A stretch of 64,000 nt of DNA from Onthophagus taurus (Eukaryota > Arthropoda > Insecta > Coleoptera > Scarabaeidae). Shown one piece after another: positions 1-10,577 of the stretch. Position numbers and translations under genes: made by a program. The notes under the pieces were generated by a model, which had not been told where the DNA came from, searched no databases, and saw only the letters and a list, made by a program, of their open reading frames with translations. How positions within the stretch are numbered: position 1 is the stretch's first letter; each line of letters starts with the position of its first letter. The stretch spans positions 8,439,501-8,503,500 of the forward strand of contig NC_091971.1 in assembly GCF_036711975.1 (NCBI RefSeq). Reading direction: 5' to 3'.

Positions 1-1199
1 ACAATTTTATAAACCTACCTTGAATTATTTACAAATACTTCACAAAGCTGTTTATTAAAGACTTAAACATAAAGTAACAAAAAAATTAAACAATAACGAT
101 TTCAACATATTTTTTAATTTTGATTTTTTGATTTAAAACTAATTAAAATAATTAATTTAAATTTTTTTTCTTAATCCAAATTAAATCTGAATTGTTAAAC
201 CTAATTTAATTAATAAAAAAATTTAGAGGTCATAAAACGAATTAAATCGTTAATAATAAACAAACAATAAGATCGTCGAAATAATTACGTAATCATATCG
301 TTTAAATCGCTTCCTTTCGTAGATTTTTTTATTACTTCGTTTCCTTCTCTGTTATTATTATTGCGAATGAGCGTTTTCGCTTAATGCAGTGACCTCTTAA
401 CGTGCGCTTAATCTGTTTCAAGCTCTACAAATTAGGATGATTGATTCAGTGCCATACAAATTATTAACCGTCATGTTTTACAAAACCATTTCTAGGTAAT
501 AATGTAAATAATGAAAATAAGTTAATTGGTTCTCTTTATGTTTAGAAACTTTTCCTTTCATACATGAACATTTATTAAAAGTAAAAGCTTCGATATTTGT
601 AAAGTTAAAGAATATTTTTGTTAAGGTATTATGTATTGAGTTCTTAGGTAATCTACAATTTTTACAATTTCCTTTCTTTGCATTACCTGTTAAGATTTAG
701 TAATTAAAAAGTTAATAAAAAGAATTTTACATGTATAAAGTGAGTGTAATAATTTACAATTTTAATTTACATTAATTCATATTTTTTTAGTGATTTCCTT
801 AAATTTAATTTGCTACGTTAACTTTGTGGTTACAAATATGCAACCAACATTGATTGGACGCTTGGTTTCTTACTTTTAATTTAAGATTTAGTTTTTCAAA
901 AACAAAATTATTAAAGTTTAAAACCAGAATTGGTCCTTAGGGTATAATACCTTTGGTTCTACCAAGTCTATAGCAAAAGATTTAACTGGATCCTCATAAT
1001 ATCTTAGAATTGAAGATAATTAAATTTCAAAAATAAACATAACGCCTATTTCACGTATTCACTCTTAGGTTATAGCATTTTTGGTTGAGGAGAACTTCGC
1101 ATTTGCTAATAACAAACGCACCTAAAAATGCGTCGTTTTCTTTTCTTTGTTGCTACAAACTCTTTCCAGTAATTTCTGTGTCTGGGTATATATTAGCAG
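1..1199. other. AT-rich intergenic DNA
   Basis: No coding exon, RNA gene or repeat recognised on either strand. The stretch is rich in A/T homopolymer runs and stop codons. Confidence 0.5.
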
Positions 1200-1760
1200 C
1201 TGCTTCTCTAAAGAAGTCTCAAGCTTGGATCATCACTACCAAAGTATTATAAGAAATAATTTCAGAGTCTATATTTGATTCCTCTTCATCCGTACTTAAT
1301 TCATCAAAAGTTGCATTCAACTCTTCTGTGCAAAGTTCATCTTCGGATTTTAATAACTTATTTATATCATCAAGTTCTACATTTAATCCAAGAGATGTAC
1401 CTATCATCACAACTTCCTTTACAATTTCTTAAGCTTCATTTACTGCTGCATTATTTTCATAGAGAATTTCATGACATTTGTAGATAAAACTAATCTATAT
1501 AACCAGGGGCGTTATCCCGTGCCAAATAAGAGCTTTTATATGACCAAAGCTTTATAATTAAATTACCAGTAAACTCCCAAGCTCTCTTTATTGACTTTTT
1601 CTGTTTTAAATAGTGTTGGCAGAGTGATGAACAAACATAGGTTTTAATTTCATATATTCTAAGGAATTTACACTAAAAAGAAGTGTTACAATGTCTTCCA
1701 TAGGTTTATGACTTGGAAGGCGACGTTTCTTTTGTGACACATCTGATCTATATCTTTTTT
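1200..1760 (-). mobile_element. Tigger/pogo-like transposase C-terminal remnant
   Basis: The minus strand at 1410-1219 has an open stretch reading MIGTSLGLNVELDDINKLL, then a CTEEL motif and an acidic DELSTDEEE tract. This is the typical C-terminal tail of Tigger/pogo (DDE, CENP-B-like) transposases: a helix of the form xLGLxVxxDDIxxLL followed by LTxEEL. Upstream (higher coordinates) the same strand carries further fragments broken by stops. No terminal repeats or intact DDE core were found, so this is a dead fragment. Confidence 0.5.
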
Positions 1761-2301
1761 GTGATTACCAAGTAAGGGATTAGTTTAAAGTGGTTTTTAA
1801 GTTAATCTTTATTTCTATAATATGATGAGTAATTCGCCCTCAATGTATCTAAATTGTTGAATTTCTTATTTATTTTATTAGCTTTAATAAATAAATAAGT
1901 AGATATGCAACTAACATTACATTAACATTCTTTGCTTTGAAATATATATCTGAGAGCAAAAGTGTAAAAGAGCAATATAGTTAACAATAAAATTTGCTAA
2001 AAGAAATTTAAGTATATTATTGTACAATTAATCTAAAATCAGTATTTACCTTTTCAAATGTTTAAATCACAATTAACTATCTAAGCATTAACTAAAAATT
2101 TATTTTTTATATAAAATAATACAATACATTTTCAATTTTTTTTAATTATTACTAACAATTTATATATTATTACCTTAAAAATTACATAACAAACTATAAT
2201 AAGTATTTAAACTATTTTTTGGGGTTTTATATGAATACTTCAGATTTTGACCTATTTTTTATCTAAAAAAAAATAAAGCAATTATTTAAGTCTTTTAAAT
2301 T
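1761..2301. other. Intergenic, 3' flank of takeout-like gene 1
   Basis: AT-rich sequence with no recognisable gene; the 3' untranslated region of the adjacent minus-strand gene probably lies at its right edge. Confidence 0.4.
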
Positions 2302-3575
2302 TTAAGCAATAATTTCGTCTTCTTTTAAATCTTCTTGCAAATCTCCACCTTTCGGTAGCCAAAATTCCGTTGGCATTTTTGTAAAAAGATTATTTGTGAT
2401 ATCAATAAATATTTGAGAAAGTGCATCTCCTATGCTTTCTTCTAAGTCTTTAACGATTTCAGTTCCACGTTCGTTTAAGAAATTATTAACTGTTAAACCT
2501 GAAATTAAAAAAAAATATGATTAATCATGTAATAAATTTATATATTTCGAATCAAAACCTAAAATTTTATTCCCATTAAAAAGATTATCCAAATTAATTT
2601 TGATTCCACTCAAGGAAAATTTAACTTTCATCGCATCCAATTTTATCACTTCTTTACCATCGTTTTCAATAAAATTAAAATCAGTGGTAATTTTTGTGTT
2701 AATTCCAGTTAAGGACATTATAGCATCTCCATGTCCAACTAAAGGGAGTATCAAAATTTTTCCTCTTAAATCATACATTCCCCTTATATCTAATTTAGGA
2801 AAATATAGACCAAATTCCATTTGTTTCTCATCTAAATTAATTCTAAAAATTAATTAGATAAATTTTAATTTTTTTAATGTTTAAAATTTCTTTTACCGAG
2901 AATAAGTTGGTGTTGAATTCGATACACCAACAACAGTAATATTAAAAAAGCTTCCTGTTAATGTAACTGCCCCATTTCCTTTTGTAATACTCAATCGATC
3001 CAGCAATAAAGGTTCAAAACCCTCAACATTTATTTCTGGGAGTCCCATCGCTAATTCTGGAAACATTTTCTCAAAAAGACGTTGAAGGCATTGATTTAAA
3101 TTTGGATCGTTTCTTCGACATGTCACCATCCAATCAGCTAATCACAAATAAATTAATACAACAAAATCATTAACCTTGATATTCCTATTTAATCAAAACA
3201 AAGAGATCATTAATAAGATTTTCCAATTCAATTCCATATCAAATAAATTTGTTTATGAATCATTTTCTTTCTAACCTTGTATTTATTTGCAATGATTGAG
3301 CAAAAGTACACGAGGAGAATTAAAATGTATAGATTTATTTCCATAACAATTTTTTTTGTGGTTATCACAATTTTTACATATTTATAACTACAATTTTTTT
3401 TTCGAATCATAAAACAAAATTGTTTTTTCTAAATCAATTAAATTAAATAAAATCAATCAAAGATAATTAACTTACGTTTTTCTTTTAAAATTGGCCCATC
3501 AGAAACTTGATAACACCGAGAAAAATTAAAAATAATAAGTCCCAAAAATATTTTGATGACAATTTTGTTCAACAT
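2302..3575 (-). CDS. Takeout/JHBP-like secreted protein, gene 1
   Basis: Four exons by splice signals and phase: 3575-3476, 3137-2897, 2842-2559, 2498-2302 (274 codons with stop). The protein starts with a signal peptide (MLNKIVIKIFLGLIIFNFS), then has the family cysteine pair CRRNDPNLNQC. Next come the LPEINVEGFEPLLLD segment, the strand LYFPKLDIRGMYDLRGKILI and the LFNGNKILG turn, as in insect takeout/juvenile-hormone-binding-protein-like proteins (DUF233). These bind small hydrophobic ligands in haemolymph or at sensory and fat tissues. The third donor (AG|GTTTTG) is weak but the only one keeping phase. The C-terminus is longer than in neighbouring copies (acidic tail ending DEIIA). The ligand cannot be read from sequence. 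Confidence 0.8.
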
Positions 3576-5648
3576 CTTCGTAGTTCGAACGTTGAAACGA
3601 TTTAAATTGAATAAAGATAATTCTTATTCTCTTTTAGGTTTCCATCACTCCACGATAAATTTATTTCGGGTGGTGGTTCAGATCAACCAATTGCAATTTA
3701 AAGTGTGATAATATGAACGAATTCTCTTGGTATTGCTTTCATGGCGGTGAAAGTCCACTATGTACTTAAGAACATTTCTCTTGGAATTCGTTTTGCGCCT
3801 GTTACGTGTATATAAGAACTACCTGTTTACGTAATGTTACACAAATCTCTATAACAACTATAACGTTACAAGTTGTAGTAGTTGTAAATTGCGAAAACAT
3901 ATCAACAATTGGAGTCTTGATCGTTTGGTTCGATGCCCATATAAATGGTTTTTAATGTGCTTGGATGTAGGTTAATTCTATCTTTTTTATTATTGTTGAA
4001 ACTAAGTGCAGCGTGAAATTTATTCTTTGGTTCCTGTTTTGAATTTATAATTGATTTATTGCAACTAAAATAATAAATAAATTACAAAAACTGTTATATT
4101 TCTGTAGGTAAAGAGAATTAAAAAAAATAAGAAAATGTACACAATCCACTATTGTTATTAGAAAGTTTTTTATTGAGCAATGTTTATTAAAGGTTTTGTT
4201 TGCGCATAAATCAATATTTATATTTTTCAACTTAATGGCAAGAAAATTGTAGGAGATTATAGTTAGTGAGAGATGTAGGAAAAATGAGTAAAAAAGTTGT
4301 AAATCGTAAAAAACCAAACTTGATTTTTTTAATTATACCGTGAAAACTACCTTTATGTCTAATTTATTTCTAATCATTATTAAGTGTGTAATTGTTGTGG
4401 CAAAACCTTCACCAAGTATCACCTGATTGAATAACTTATACTATAATGTCTTCTGCATCTATGAAATGTTGAAGGATTAGATTACAATCTTTCGGTCCTT
4501 AATACTAAATCTTCGTAGCCATAGTTTACAAAATGTTTATTGCTTTTAATGGGCTTAGGCGATAGAAGCTGATAAATTTTCATATTCCACTCAACTTCGA
4601 ACGCTAGCTGATGTTCCAATTGAAGACTTCTCCATATTTCCATAAAGATAATGCAAAGTGTGTCTCGCAAACTACCTCCTAAGTCTATTTCTAAATAATT
4701 TATGTCTTCTATCTGGACTGCTTTGCATAAAATTGTATCTATCTCCAATATGTCTGATATATTTAAGCAGATACACTTAGGGTTTCTAAAGTATGAAGAA
4801 ACGATCCCATCATTATTACTGTTTTGATAATGATTCGAAAACAATAGCGAAACACCTCAGGCTATGAGAAGCAATTTCAATCTAAGCTATTCAAGGAATT
4901 TACAAGCTAGAAAATAAAAATTTCAAGACAATGATTTGATTTGTTTTCCATCTAACGTCATATTGAGAGATTTCACTATCAATTAGAAGACACCATTAGA
5001 TGTCACATCACAAAATGTCAAAATAAGGTGACAATGTAACCATTTCTTTTGGATTAATGTTATAATATCACGATGATCTGTCGACAATAACAACTTACAA
5101 TTAGTAACTTATTAACATTTTTGTCCAAAAGTTCATTGTCTATTGTAACGCACATCTAGAACAATAAATTAAATAGATAGGTTCATCCAGCTATTGTAGC
5201 GCATATTTGGAACAATACATCAAATAGGTTCGAGAGAAATAAATTCTAAGATATTCGTCCAACAAAACCTTTCGAAAATATCGCCATCAAAAACTCTTAT
5301 AATACATGAAAGACGTTTCGCCACAGAATAGAAGGGTTCGTTCATGTCTTTGTGCGCCATCAATAGAAGAAGATTTCTCCGGCAACATATTCGAGAAGTT
5401 TGCAACACTCCACAGTTCTCGACGTAACTTTCGAAAAATGCAGCAAAAGTTTTATTATCATTTCATTCTCACTAGTCACCATGTTACGGGGAGTTATATA
5501 GCAAAAACGTGTTTATTATTTTTGGAGAGTGACTGTTTTATTAATTTTTACAATGAAGAAAGTGCGCTAAATTAAAACATTTATTGAAAATAAATCCAAA
5601 CCAGAATATAAAATATCATAACAAAATTATTATAAAATAAGTTTTAAA
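3576..5648. other. Intergenic between takeout-like genes 1 and 2
   Basis: About 2 kb without a recognised gene. It holds an unassigned 120-codon minus-strand open frame (4844-4482, no family recognised, no splice context), an 89-codon plus-strand frame (5306-5575) judged to be chance, and a short diverged tandem repeat at 5140-5231. Confidence 0.4.
5140..5231. repeat. Two-copy diverged tandem repeat
   Basis: Two adjacent copies of about 41-51 bases share the order TATTGTA-CGCA-T---GAACAATA-AT-AAATAG and then a GGTTC end. The first copy is at 5140-5190, the second at 5191-5231 with a shortened end. Confidence 0.55.
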
Positions 5649-8600
5649 TTATTTCGGTAATAGTTCATCAACAGGAAAACTATTAAAGACATTTGAAACA
5701 ACGGTTAAAATAACACTTCTAAAACTGCTAGAAATCATCGGTTGAAATTCTGTTAAAATGGCCTGCGGATTTTCGTTTAAAACTCCGTTAGTTTGATCAG
5801 TAAGTTGTTTATTTCCAGCGAAAAGATTTTCAAAATTCACATCAGCATCACTTATTTGTATATCAACGTCGCATTTATTAAAATCTAAATATTCTTTTCC
5901 TGCTTTTTGAGTTCTCTTCCCGTAAAGTTTCGTTTTAAGAACAACATCCTCTAAAAAAATGATCCCACTTCAAATCTAATCATTATACTATACAGGGTGA
6001 GTCAATAGTGCGGGGACGGAAGATAGTGGCTATACTATTGAAAATAAAAGAAATGTTTTTATGCCATCATATATTACCATCAAAGCTGTATCGATTAAAA
6101 TTATTTTCAGCTATACAGGGTGTTTCACTATTCCAGGACCATACTCAACTTCATTTTTTTAAATGGAACGCTATGTATTTTTTTACATATTCTGATTTGC
6201 TGTCTTAAATGCTACGACTGCATATCTTGTTTTTAAATTTTGAATGCAAGGTTGCCAAGTTATTATTTTTTTTGTGAAAAAGTTTGAAAATTCAGGTGGT
6301 CACTTAAAATTCGTTATCTGCATTAATATTGAATATTGAAGATTGCAATTTGGGGTGTCGATAAACAAAGCTTGGGTCTTTCGAACACTGTTCATACTAT
6401 TGGATATCATTGTACAGGGTGTTTAGCAAAAGCGATTAATTTATGCAATGTTTGGAGAACCATAACTTTGTTATTTTAAATGGAACACCCCGTATTTTTC
6501 TAAGGTTTCGGATAGCCTTATTAATTCTCTTTTATTTTTGTTAAGCATATGATATATCTAATACGTGTACTTTTTGAGAAAATTAGACTGTTTTAAAAAT
6601 GTCAGTATAAACGTGATTTATTTACAAAATGTAGGCTATGGAACAACATTTTTGAACATATAAGTAAGTTTATGTCGAAAAAGATATAGGTGCAATACAC
6701 AATATTAAAAAAAATACAATGAAGAATTAAGCAACAACCATTAACAAAACAAAATTAAAGTAAATGTTCAATATAGCCTCCTTGTTGTTGAACACAAGTT
6801 TCAATTCGTCTAAGAAATGAAACATTAACGTTCTGCAACATGTTTACGTTTATTGTTTCAAACGCATCGCGAATACGATTCATCATATTTGCTTTCGTCG
6901 TTGGTGGTTCTTCATATACCAAGCTTTTTACATATCCCCACAAAAAAAAATCTAATTTTGTCAAATCCGGAGAACGTGGTGGCCATCTAACAGGACCTCC
7001 TCTGCCTACCCACCGATCAACAAAAATTCTGTCTAAATGTCTTCTAACTATCCTACTATAGTGAGGTGGCGCACCGTCGTGCTGAAACCACATTCTTTGC
7101 CGAACGTTTAGTGGAACATCTCCTAAAAGTGCTGGCAGGTGATTTTCCAAAAAATTCCAATAAGATTCTCCGTTAACGTTTCCCTCGAAAAAATACGGCC
7201 CGATCAAACAAGATCCTACTATCCCTGCCCAGACATTTACAGACCATCGATGTTGGTGGTCTACTGGTCGTATAAAATGAGGATTGATAGTATCATAATA
7301 ATGAAAGTTATGGCGGTTAACGTAGCCATTTTTGTGAAACGTTGCCTCATCGCTGAATAATAGATAATCAAAAAAATTATACTCTTGTTGAACTTTTTCT
7401 AATGCCCATTCCGAAAATTCTAGCCTTTTCTGGAAATCAGTTGCATCAAGTTCTTGTACTAATTGAATATGGTATGGATGAAATTTATATTTTCGTAAGA
7501 TTCTTGAAACAGACGTTTGGCTGACGTTAAGCTCATTGCTTATTTTGCGTGTACTAGTGTGCGGGTTTTCAACTACCTTTAATAATACAGAAAGTTCGTT
7601 CTCTTCCCGAGTGGTTCGTTTCTCGCGATCTTTTTTTTCGTATTTGACGTGTCCTGTTCTTTCAAACCTTTCTTGAAGGTTTTCAAATGCTTCAACCCTA
7701 GGATGCCTACGCTCTGGAAATTGTTGAGCGTAAAGTCTAGAGGCAAGAAATGGATTTCGCTCTCCCGCACCCAAGAAATATACCATATCAATAAGTTCTT
7801 CTTGACTAAAATTCATTTTAATCAAACAACAGATTTTGGAAACACGTTATGAACAAACAAAGAGAAATCAAAACTTAATTGTTTGACACTTCGTATTGCT
7901 ATAAAAATCTTTTCAAAGCCTACTTTTTTTTAATAAATCACGTTTATGCCGACATTTTTAAAGCAGTCTAATTTTCTCAAAAAGTACACGTATTAGAGAT
8001 ACCATATCCTTAACAAAAATGAAAGATAATTAATAAGGCTATCCGAAACCTTAGAAAAATACGGGGTGTTCCATTTAAAATAACAAAGTTATGGTTCTCC
8101 AAACATTGCATAAATTAATCGCTTTTGCTAAACACCCTGTACAATGATATTCAATAGTATGAACAGTGTTCGAAAGACCCAAGCTTTGTTTATCGACACC
8201 CCAAATTGCAATCTTCAATATTCAATATTAATGCAGATAACGAATTTTAAGTGACCACCTGAATTTTCAAACTTTTTCACAAAAAAAATAATAACTTGGC
8301 AACCTTGCATTCAAAATTTAAAAACAAGATATGCAGTCGTAGCATTTAAGACAGCAAATCAGAATATGTAAAAAAATACATAGCGTTCCATTTAAAAAAA
8401 TGATGTTGAGTATGGTCCTGGAATAGTGAAACACCCTGTATAGCTGAAAATAATTTTAATCGATACAGCTTTGATGGTAATATATGATGGCATAAAAACA
8501 TTTCTTTTATTTTCAATAGTATAGCCACTATCTTCCGTCCCCGCACTATTGACTCACCCTGTATATAAAAAAGACTTACTTAGATTTATAACACAATGTC

Positions 8601-9078
8601 CAGATCCGTTTAAATCAAGCAACAACAAATGTCCTTTCAGTTTATATTTTCCTTTGACTTCAACTAGAGGGAATTTCATATTAAGTTCGACACCGACTGT
8701 TCCAAGATCCATATTGAAATGTTCGATTTCGAAAGACATCAGATTTCCCAATTCGACATCGGTTAATTCTAATTCCAAATTATTACCAGATTTTAAACTG
8801 AGTTTCTCCATTTTAAACGGTGACAAAGGTACTAATCTTATTTCAGGAATTCCTTTCGCTAAATTCGGTTTTAATTCGGTAACGGTGTTCAAAATGCATT
8901 TATTCATCTCTGGGTCGCTTTGTTTACATAAATGTATAAAAGAAGCTTAAGAAAAGATTTTTGATTAATAAAATCGTGTGAAAATTACAAAAAAAGACTT
9001 ACGAATTGTTGCTTTGCCGTTTGAATAGACGGTACAAGAACAACAAATTAAAAAAAATAAAGTGATTTTTAAATCCAT
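5649..9078 (-). CDS. Takeout/JHBP-like secreted protein, gene 2 (transposon in intron 2)
   Basis: Three exons: 9078-9003 (signal peptide MDLKITLFFLICCS), 8945-8580, 5950-5649. They sum to 744 bases (247 residues), the usual family length. Exon 2 carries CKQSDPEMNKC, LAKGIPEIRLVPLSP and strand KGKYKLKGHLLLLDLNGSG. Exon 3 carries the FENLFAGNKQL turn, the amphipathic C-terminal part and the ending VDELLPK. Phase is preserved across the 2.63-kb second intron, which is almost entirely the rosa-type transposon at 5993-8561. Removing the element and one TA copy leaves a 58-base intron, so the gene probably still splices. The 5' flank has TTTAAATA about 70 bases upstream of the ATG. Ligand unknown. 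Confidence 0.78.
5993..8561 (-). mobile_element. Rosa-type (DD41D) mariner-superfamily transposon with 630-bp terminal inverted repeats
   Basis: The element starts CAGGGTGAGTC and ends GACTCACCCTG, flanked on both sides by TA (5991-5992, 8562-8563), the Tc1/mariner target duplication. The terminal inverted repeats run about 5993-6622 and 7932-8561. They are nearly identical in the outer 250 bases (one substitution seen) and more diverged inward. The core motif ACAGGGTG recurs inside each repeat, at about 6114 and 6412 in the left arm. One intact transposase frame lies between them. It is inserted in an intron of takeout-like gene 2. Confidence 0.9.
6755..7825 (-). CDS. DD41D mariner-superfamily transposase (rosa-like)
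   Basis: Uninterrupted 356-residue frame. The N-terminal part (EELIDMVYFLGAGERNP ... QFPERRHPRVEAFENLQERF) is the insect-type DNA-binding helix bundle. A second helix-turn-helix follows at about residues 95-120 (TRKISNELNVSQTSVSRILR). The catalytic core shows FSDEATF, WFQHDGAPPH and SPDLTKLDFFLWG. Between the second Asp (QHD) and the Asp of LDFF lie 41 residues, the DD41D spacing of the rosa group. All three acidic residues and the full frame are present, so the enzyme could be active. It cuts and re-inserts the surrounding element at TA sites. Confidence 0.88.
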   Translation of the reverse strand: MIKMNFSQEELIDMVYFLGAGERNPFLASRLYAQQFPERRHPRVEAFENLQERFERTGHVKYEKKDREKRTTREENELSVLLKVVENPHTSTRKISNELNVSQTSVSRILRKYKFHPYHIQLVQELDATDFQKRLEFSEWALEKVQQEYNFFDYLLFSDEATFHKNGYVNRHNFHYYDTINPHFIRPVDHQHRWSVNVWAGIVGSCLIGPYFFEGNVNGESYWNFLENHLPALLGDVPLNVRQRMWFQHDGAPPHYSRIVRRHLDRIFVDRWVGRGGPVRWPPRSPDLTKLDFFLWGYVKSLVYEEPPTTKANMMNRIRDAFETINVNMLQNVNVSFLRRIETCVQQQGGYIEHLL

Positions 9079-9529
9079 TGCTGATTCTTTTTGTGTTGAT
9101 GGATGTTTGATTGAGAATGACTTCTGTACATGATCCAGGGTATTTAAACCAAGGAAAATTATATAAAAAAAAACATGTTTTTATAGTAATTATTATACAA
9201 TTTTTTTAGTGTTTTTATTTTTTTAAATCACTCAACACTTCAATTTTCATTTGGTTATTATGTTGAAAATTAGAAATATTGATTTATTGTACATTTGCAA
9301 ATTGATCAATTTGAGGATAAAACGAAAGATAATTGTTCGAAAAGATACTAAGTATTTTTTTATTTATTTTAAAGTTTTGATCATCAATAAAAAATAAATT
9401 TTGACAATCATTATTGTAATTTCCATAACTAAAACCACACACAGTGATTTTTAAATTTTACTCAAGGTCTAATAAAATTGTAAGTATAGGTAGTTAAATT
9501 TTAAACATGATTTTTATTTATCATAATTT
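9079..9529. other. Intergenic between takeout-like genes 2 and 3
   Basis: Holds the promoter side of gene 2 and the 3' side of gene 3; a TTTAAATA element sits about 70 bases upstream of the gene 2 ATG on the minus strand. Nothing else seen. Confidence 0.4.
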
Positions 9530-10374
9530 TTAATCCGGTAATAAAACATTTAATGGGTATTTATGAAAAATTTTGTTCGCAAACTTCTTAAACATATTAG
9601 CTATGGTGTCTTCTAGGACGGGTTTAATTTCATCAGCAACATTTTTCCAATTATCATTCAAAAATAAATTCATCGCTTTCCCAAGTTCTTTATCACCGCC
9701 AAATAAGTCATTTAATTGGAGTTTTGCGTGTCCAATAGTGAAATCGACGAAGAAATCTTTTACGCTAAAAAATGTGCGATCTCCCTTTTTTATTTTTCCC
9801 CCTTGAAGAAGAACTGTGGCATCTATATCACCTAAAAAAATTAAACTATTAATTAATTATTTAATTAAATAATAATAATTTACTATAATTTCCTGCACAA
9901 GTTCCCGACCCAGAAATCGGCATCATTAAAATTTTTCCATTCATAGAATAATCGCTGGTTAATTCTAAACGTGGCAACTTCACTTTAAGCTTAACTCGAT
10001 CTTTATCTAAATCAACCCGAACACTTTTTAATTCAAATTCAGATGGACCATAAACTTTTATGTTTGTATAATCAGATTTTATCGATAACGGACCATTTCC
10101 TTGATCGATCACGACTTCCGGGACATATAAAGGTTCACAACTTGGAATATCAAATTCTGGAATTCCTTCAGATAATTTCGGGCGAAGTTGTTCAACAGAT
10201 TTTTTTATACAATCTTCTAAATTTGGGTCGTGTCTGTGACAAATTTTTAAAAAGGAAGCTAAAAATAAATCTTTTTTAGTTAAATATCTAATAAATTTAC
10301 AAATAATTACGGATTTGTGAAAATGTTAAATTAATGAAGGAAAAAAATATAAAATAACAAAAAATATTTTTCAT
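9530..10374 (-). CDS. Takeout/JHBP-like secreted protein, gene 3
   Basis: Three exons: 10374-10311, 10258-9884, 9831-9530, total 741 bases (246 residues). Signal peptide MKNIFCYFIFFSFINLTFS. The family cysteine pair is CHRHDPNLEDC, followed by LSEGIPEFDIPSCEPLYVPE, the strand LPRLELTSDYSMNGKILMMP and the LFGGDKELGKAMNLFLND turn-helix typical of takeout. It ends VLLPD. All introns are short with GT-AG ends and phase 1, matching genes 2 and 5. A small-hydrophobic-ligand carrier role is inferred from family only. Confidence 0.85.
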
Positions 10375-10577
10375 TATTAATTTTTTTGTACGATTTCACG
10401 TGAATTACTAAATAACACTAAAGAATATATTGCTTAAATGCATAAAACATTTTTTGCTTGGAAGGTAAAATAAAGCGGCAATTCAACAAAAAAAAATGTT
10501 GTTTTTAATTTTATCACAAACTCCATTTCTAATAAAAAGTCTAATATTAAAACATATAAAATACACTTCAAATTTGT

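Noticed and set aside
4482-4844. 120-codon minus-strand frame
   Set aside because: Longest frame of the region but no signal peptide, domain, splice partner or recognised family; kept only as a note in the intergenic entry.
6008-6208. 66-codon frame at the left transposon end and its twin at 8546-8346
   Set aside because: Both are the same chance frame in the two terminal inverted repeats, with no start context or family.
6840-7360. Plus-strand open frames inside the transposon
   Set aside because: Antisense shadows of the transposase gene, which has full family similarity on the other strand.
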